Position numbers and translations under genes: made by a program. The notes below the pieces were generated by a model that was not told the origin of the DNA, ran no database searches, and saw nothing but the letters and a program-made list of their open reading frames with translations. DNA of 16,132 nucleotides from Candidatus Daviesbacteria bacterium (GTDB lineage Bacteria; Patescibacteriota; Microgenomatia; Daviesbacterales; UBA10151): positions 1 to 16,132 of the forward strand of contig DOWS01000036.1 of the NCBI GenBank assembly GCA_003519445.1. Direction: 5' to 3'. Positions 13,204-16,132 of the stretch are shown one piece after another. Each line of letters starts with the position of its first letter. Position 1 is the stretch's first letter.

Positions 13204-13219
13204 ATATGTTATACCCCAT

Positions 13220-13248
13220 AGTTTAACACAATATCCACAGTTTGTCAA
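13220..13248 (-). promoter_or_regulatory. promoter of the two-gene unknown operon
   Basis: Minus strand: TTGACA (13243-13248), 17-base spacer, TAAACT (13220-13225). The ATG I chose lies 16 bases further on, giving a leader of about nine bases with no Shine-Dalgarno sequence. A second -10-like TATAAC stands 4 bases from the ATG. The longer frame's ATG is upstream of this promoter and can be excluded if the promoter is real. Confidence 0.65.
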
Positions 13249-13252
13249 GTTT

Positions 13253-14488
13253 CTATTCAAATAGTCCCAGTTGTGGAACTTCAAATTTTTCTTCCCCATC
13301 AGGCCAGATTTTGACCACGCCATAAACTCCGTCATAGCCCGGGTCTATTACCAGTTTCCCCTGCCTCATCCTGTCCACCCCTTCTGCTATTTTGGGCCCT
13401 GATAATTTCTCAATATCTTTTAAATCAACTTTTGTTAAAATTTTAATTTCTCCTCCCAGATTTTCTGCTAACTTTTTGTACTCATTTATTACTTTTTGGC
13501 TTGTTTTGGCAGTATTTAGAGCTTCTGCAATAATCTGATTTAAAGGTACTAACATCTTATATTTTGGCCTGTTAGAAATGATTTCTTCAGCTCCTCGCGT
13601 AGCGAGTTTTTCTACCCTACTCATCACTCCCACTGTCAGACCCTTACCACATTTAGGACAAATTACCCCGTTTTTTATTTCTTCATCAGGATTAAGTTTT
13701 ACCTCACAATTTCTGTGGCCAGTGTAGTGATATTTCCCCTCCTCAGGATAAAATTCAATAGTTCCACTAATTGTTTGATTTTTAATTGCCTGATATAAAC
13801 CATCATAAGTAAACTCCCCGTCCATGACTGTGGCTTCCCTGCCCAGATTGGGAAGAGAATGGGCATCGGAAAAAGACAAAATTGAACGATCGTCTAATTC
13901 TGCCACTCTCCAGTTCATGGACGGATCAGAGCTTAAACCAGTCTCTATGGCATAAACTTTATTCTCCAGATCCTCAAAGCAATCTTTTAACGAGTCATAA
14001 CCTGACTCTGATCCAAAAACCCCAAACCAAGGAGTCCAAATATGGGCCGGAATAAATAAAGCTTTGGGGTCTACTTCCAAAGCCATGGCCAGCAAATCTT
14101 TGGAAGAAATTCCCACAATGGGCCTGCCGTCTGATGCCAAAGTGGCATGTTTTGCAAGCAGTGCTTTTTGAAACTTATCCGCAGCCTCAAAAGAGGGCAA
14201 TAAAACCAGATTATGCACTCTCCTGACCCTGCCTTTATGGGAATAAATTGATGATACTTCGACCGATAGGACAAATTTGACTGATTGGTCTTGATAAATC
14301 ATCAAGCCGGAGCCGTCTTCTTTTAAATTGGCTTTTAGTTCTGTTAGCCATAAGGGGTGCAGAAAATCCCCTGTTCCCAATAAATCAATGCCTTTTAACT
14401 TGGCCCATTCCACTAAATTGGGAATGTTTAATTGCGGTGAACAAGCCCGGGAAAAACGGGAGTGAATATGCAAATCAGCTACATACAT
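13253..14488 (-). CDS. endonuclease Q-like PHP-domain protein with C-terminal clamp-binding motif
   Basis: A 411-residue protein of the TIGR00375/COG1379 family that includes archaeal endonuclease Q, which cuts DNA 5' to deaminated or abasic nucleotides. PHP metal ligands are visible: DLHIHS (5-10), Glu77 in SVEVS, His149 in PAHIWTPW, and Asp208/His210 in SDAHS. A zinc finger follows (His258, Cys261, CPKCG with Cys277/Cys280). The C-terminal region (about 310-400) has helix-hairpin-helix-like and LVIDPGYDGVYG segments. It ends in PQLGLFE; QLGLF fits the bacterial sliding-clamp motif QL(S/D)LF. So it is probably a DNA-repair nuclease working at the replication clamp. Its first 105 bases are duplicated at 15379-15483. 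Confidence 0.85.
   Translation of the reverse strand: MYVADLHIHSRFSRACSPQLNIPNLVEWAKLKGIDLLGTGDFLHPLWLTELKANLKEDGSGLMIYQDQSVKFVLSVEVSSIYSHKGRVRRVHNLVLLPSFEAADKFQKALLAKHATLASDGRPIVGISSKDLLAMALEVDPKALFIPAHIWTPWFGVFGSESGYDSLKDCFEDLENKVYAIETGLSSDPSMNWRVAELDDRSILSFSDAHSLPNLGREATVMDGEFTYDGLYQAIKNQTISGTIEFYPEEGKYHYTGHRNCEVKLNPDEEIKNGVICPKCGKGLTVGVMSRVEKLATRGAEEIISNRPKYKMLVPLNQIIAEALNTAKTSQKVINEYKKLAENLGGEIKILTKVDLKDIEKLSGPKIAEGVDRMRQGKLVIDPGYDGVYGVVKIWPDGEEKFEVPQLGLFE
14384..14488 (-). repeat. endoQ 5'-end duplication, copy in the full gene
   Basis: These first 35 codons match 15379-15483 at 97 of 105 bases without gaps. Only residue 3 differs between the encoded peptides (Val versus Ile). The period is 995 bases; weaker similarity continues for about a dozen bases into the gene. 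Confidence 0.95.
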
Positions 14489-14494
14489 AGGGCT

Positions 14495-14500
14495 ATTTTA
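14495..14500 (-). promoter_or_regulatory. -10 box of the endoQ-like gene
   Basis: TAAAAT on the minus strand, 6 bases before the ATG at 14486-14488. A weak TTGGTA lies 19 bases upstream. It fits the leaderless pattern of the region. Confidence 0.5.
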
Positions 14501-14514
14501 ACACTTTTTAAATT

Positions 14515-14723
14515 TTATCTACCAATCAAGCTACGCAATATTCCAGTAACCCTCCCAACTACCCCTCGTAATGGTGAATCTCCCGTAGGATAACCTGTCC
14601 AGTCTGGAGGTAATGGAATAGTAGCTTTTACCGCATCAGACGCCTTCCTAAAATCTTCTGCGCTGGGGGATTTGATGCCACAAGACGATCTAAAGCTCGT
14701 TCCGCTTCAATTGTTAAACTCAT
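14515..14723 (-). pseudogene. small unknown gene broken by a one-base shift
   Basis: The ATG at 14721-14723 follows a strong GGGAGGTG ribosome-binding site and overlaps the upstream stop (ATGA). The first frame gives MSLTIEAERALDRLVASN and would stop after 31 residues. At the run of five G (14665-14669, C on the coding strand) one added base would join it to a frame reading SAEDFRKASDAVKATIP, PPDWTGYPTGDSPLRG and VTGILRSLIGR, ending with TAA at 14515-14517. The repaired product would be 69 residues. I recognise no family. Either the gene is broken or a base is missing from the assembly. It lies downstream of hicA, in the same operon. Confidence 0.55.
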
Positions 14724-14808
14724 TTTTCTTCACCTCCCTTCTTAAATTGATCCTGATACATTTCCATCAGCTCTTTTACGGTAGTTGCATCTTCTGCTTT
14801 TTTGTCAT
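14720..14808 (-). pseudogene. very small unknown gene between hicA and the next gene, one-base shift
   Basis: The ATG at 14806-14808 overlaps the hicA stop (ATGA), and the TGA at 14720-14722 overlaps the next start. The span is 89 bases, one short of a whole number of codons. The frame breaks at a run of six A on the coding strand (14798-14803). With seven A it would read MTKKAEDATTVKELM then EMYQDQFKKGGEEK, 29 residues. Perfect stop/start overlaps on both sides argue that this was a real gene. Function unknown. Confidence 0.45.
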
Positions 14809-15029
14809 TTTAGCAATTTTTTAAACTCCTCAAGATTAAATTCTGTTTGATTGAGAATAGCTTTTAATGTACCTTTAGCAATGGGTTTAGGATGAATGGC
14901 TACTTGAGTTCTATGACAATCAGGATGATGAAGATGAATGTGACTTCCAACTTTATTTACTTCCAAATAACCATTTCTCTTTAGAGCTTTAAGTAAATTT
15001 TGAGGACGAACATCTGATGGCAATTTCAT
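14805..15029 (-). CDS. hicA: HicA-family mRNA interferase toxin
   Basis: A 74-residue toxin with the double-stranded-RNA-binding-like fold of HicA, which cleaves mRNA. The family features are the N-terminal LKALKRNGYLEVNKVGSH (13-30) with catalytic His30 in GSH, the HLHHPD strand, and AIHPKPIAKGTLKAIL (44-59), where HPKPI followed by GTL is highly typical. The C-terminal FNLEEFKKLL matches the final helix. The ATG overlaps the hicB stop by 4 bases. Antitoxin before toxin is the reverse of the E. coli order but is common elsewhere. Confidence 0.93.
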   Translation of the reverse strand: MKLPSDVRPQNLLKALKRNGYLEVNKVGSHIHLHHPDCHRTQVAIHPKPIAKGTLKAILNQTEFNLEEFKKLLK

Positions 15030-15313
15030 AAAGAAGAAAAGTGAGGTCTTCCTTGTAACTTAACAGTGATACCGCTAATCACACCTTCGCTTAAATTATC
15101 CGGCCGTGGTACCTCCTGCCCTTCTTTTATAAGAGCTTCCAAATAACATTCTATTCCTTCTTTGATATTTGCCAAGGCCTCATCAATGGTATCACCATCA
15201 TCGGCAATCCTAAGCGTTGGACAATAAGCCGTAAAACAGGCTTCATTTGTTCCTATCCGCTCATCCGGTTCCACAACTACACGATAATTAAAAATTGTTT
15301 TTTCTGTTGCCAT
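15026..15313 (-). CDS. hicB: HicB-family antitoxin
   Basis: The start is placed at the ATG at 15311-15313 (MATEKTIFNYRV, 95 residues). An ATG two codons earlier touches the -10 box and is unlikely to be in the mRNA. The partial RNase H-like fold of HicB is seen in FNYRVVVEPDE, CFTAYCPTLRIADDGDTIDEALANIKEGIECYLEALIKEG (whose core lies at about 27-66) and a C-terminal basic tail. No clear helix-turn-helix or ribbon-helix-helix follows, so this is the short HicB type. It should neutralise HicA by direct binding. Confidence 0.9.
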   Translation of the reverse strand: MATEKTIFNYRVVVEPDERIGTNEACFTAYCPTLRIADDGDTIDEALANIKEGIECYLEALIKEGQEVPRPDNLSEGVISGITVKLQGRPHFSSL

Positions 15314-15319
15314 AACCAT

Positions 15320-15348
15320 ATATTAACATACTTTCAGGACTTTCTCAA
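15320..15348 (-). promoter_or_regulatory. hicBA promoter
   Basis: Minus strand: TTGAGA (15343-15348), 17-base spacer, TAATAT (15320-15325), 6 bases, then ATG at 15311-15313. The -35 box lies inside the truncated endoQ fragment's reading frame, so the cassette promoter begins close to the edge of the duplicated segment. Confidence 0.65.
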
Positions 15349-15483
15349 TTTCCCCCTTTTCTCAAATATTCCAAAAAGATCAATGCCTTTTAACTTGGCC
15401 CATTCAACTAAATTGGGAATATTTAATTGAGGTGAACAAGCCCGGGAAAATCTGGAATGAATATGCAAATCAGCAATATACAT
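15334..15483 (-). pseudogene. truncated 5' copy of the endoQ-like gene
   Basis: An ATG at 15481-15483 opens a 49-residue frame. Its first 37 residues (MYIADLHIHSRFSRACS..., through GIDL.G) are nearly identical to the endoQ-like protein. It then departs into an unrelated basic tail and stops at 15334-15336. It holds only the first PHP metal motif, so it cannot be a working nuclease. It keeps a -10-like TAGAAT 6 bases before its ATG. Eight base differences but one residue difference between the copies suggest the divergence was under selection, perhaps before the insertion. Confidence 0.88.
15379..15483 (-). repeat. endoQ 5'-end duplication, truncated copy
   Basis: This partner of 14384-14488, 97 of 105 identical, lies in the same orientation. 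The 890 bases between the copies hold hicB, hicA and the two small broken genes. Confidence 0.95.
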
Positions 15484-15489
15484 GAGGAA

Positions 15490-15495
15490 ATTCTA
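15490..15495 (-). promoter_or_regulatory. -10-like box before the truncated endoQ copy
   Basis: TAGAAT on the minus strand, 6 bases before the fragment's ATG, overlapping the TAG stop of the hydrolase gene. The spacing matches the full gene's TAAAAT-N6-ATG, so the ancestral promoter probably lay here. Confidence 0.35.
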
Positions 15496-16125
15496 CCACA
15501 TTCTAAAAAAAGCTATGCTTTTTTTCATGGCCAAGCCCAATTCTTTTCCGGAAAAATTATGATCCCCTCCTTGATATAAACAAAGTTGAACATTTTTACC
15601 ATTTTTTTTCATGTTTTTATAAAAATCTTTAGCATCCTGCACTGGCAATCTTTCATCACCCTCACAATGATGTATTTGTAAGGGAACTTGTAAGTCTTGT
15701 GCCAAATCAACTGCAGAAAAAGCCTGATATTTTAAAGAATTTTTATCAGGATCACCTAATTCTTTCACCACATCTAAATATTGTTTTCTTCTGGGATTTC
15801 CTCTTGTATTCCATCTTTTTATTTGCACCAATACAGGAGCGAGAGATACAGCCCAAATCACAGCTGCCTTAACACTTGGATTTATTAAAAGCATGGCTAG
15901 GGTAATTCTTCCACCCATAGAGTGACCCCAAATATAAATCTTTTCTAAGCTAGCTTGTGGCATTTTTTTAATAGCGGACAAAGCATTTAAGGCATCAACA
16001 GTATAACCTGCTTCCAAAGAAGATTGAGGTTGACCTTGTGATTTTCCATGCCCCCTATAATCAGGTTTAAAAACCACATATCCTGCTTTGGCTAAATAAT
16101 CTATATATCTTAGGGTAATATCCAT
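15493..16125 (-). CDS. alpha/beta hydrolase, N-terminus missing or outside the window
   Basis: A 210-residue serine hydrolase of the S9/dienelactone-hydrolase-like group. The catalytic triad is visible: Ser69 in the nucleophile elbow GHSMGG, Asp157 in HHCEGDERLP, and His189 in QGGDHNF. PDYRGHGKS (21-29) is the usual strand 4 motif. Normal members have some 50-90 residues before this, including the HG oxyanion-hole strand, and these are absent. The first ATG is at 16123-16125 and an in-frame TAG sits at 16129-16131, three bases from the window edge. So the N-terminus is either lost, frame-shifted near the edge, or the annotated start is internal. Substrate unknown; an esterase or peptidase role is likely. 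Confidence 0.8.
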   Translation of the reverse strand: MDITLRYIDYLAKAGYVVFKPDYRGHGKSQGQPQSSLEAGYTVDALNALSAIKKMPQASLEKIYIWGHSMGGRITLAMLLINPSVKAAVIWAVSLAPVLVQIKRWNTRGNPRRKQYLDVVKELGDPDKNSLKYQAFSAVDLAQDLQVPLQIHHCEGDERLPVQDAKDFYKNMKKNGKNVQLCLYQGGDHNFSGKELGLAMKKSIAFFRMW

Positions 16126-16132
16126 TATCTAG

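Noticed and set aside
13204..13335. An N-terminal extension of 44 residues on the 267-residue unknown protein.
   Set aside because: It overlaps the 3' end of the endoQ-like gene, and its ATG lies upstream of the TTGACA-N17-TAAACT promoter that should drive this gene.
4892..15483. The three flanking duplications as classic transposon target-site duplications or integron attC sites.
   Set aside because: They are far longer than normal target-site duplications, are coding parts of different genes, show no shared attC-like palindrome, and no transposase or integrase is nearby.
1..16132. TGA read as glycine, as in some CPR lineages.
   Set aside because: TGA is used as a stop in many ATGA and GTGA gene overlaps, and no gene needs TGA readthrough to match its family length.

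Overview
The window looks like a chromosome segment of a Candidate Phyla Radiation (Patescibacteria) bacterium, most likely of the Microgenomates type. This is inferred from its AT-rich composition, compact head-to-tail genes, a bacterial mevalonate pathway, several small toxin modules and many genes of unknown function. TGA works as a stop (ATGA and GTGA stop/start overlaps), so the standard bacterial code applies rather than the TGA=Gly code of some CPR lineages. No tRNA, rRNA, CRISPR array or complete insertion sequence was seen.

Layout. Bases 1-2756 (+ strand) are the end of an isoprenoid operon: the tail of a GHMP kinase, a HAD phosphatase, mevalonate kinase and a diphosphomevalonate decarboxylase-like protein. 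A converging minus-strand pair (3416-4159 and 2906-3415) encodes a ZIP metal transporter and a type I isopentenyl-diphosphate isomerase-like protein, so isoprenoid genes lie on both sides of the convergence. From there to the right edge all genes are on the minus strand: DUF3105 protein, BrnT/BrnA, a DsbA-like oxidoreductase with its halves in reversed order, a methyltransferase-like protein, a Fic protein, a phosphoribosyltransferase / inositol-monophosphatase-like / Pth operon, two large unknown proteins in one operon, an endonuclease Q-like PHP protein, HicB/HicA with two small broken genes, and an alpha/beta hydrolase.

The most striking structure is repeated three times. Each toxin module (BrnT/BrnA, Fic, HicB/HicA) is bracketed by a direct duplication of one end of a neighbouring gene. 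For brnTA it is the 3' end of the dsbA-like gene (49 bp, 40 identical). For fic it is the 3' end of pth (34 bp, 33 identical). For hicBA it is the 5' end of the endoQ-like gene (105 bp, 97 identical). In all three the module is transcribed in the same direction as the duplicated gene, and its own promoter starts in or beside the upstream copy. This suggests a common way of inserting small promoter-plus-toxin cassettes that leaves an intact or nearly intact host gene.

Other points. Many minus-strand genes have a -10 box, often with TTGACA 17 bp upstream, only 6-8 bases before the start codon, so their mRNAs should be leaderless; three start codons were moved downstream on this basis. Two isoprenoid enzymes lack a residue considered catalytic (Cys to Ala in the isomerase, Asp to Asn in the decarboxylase). 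The endoQ-like protein ends in a QLGLF sliding-clamp-binding motif. A 7-base tandem repeat lies in frame inside two unrelated genes.
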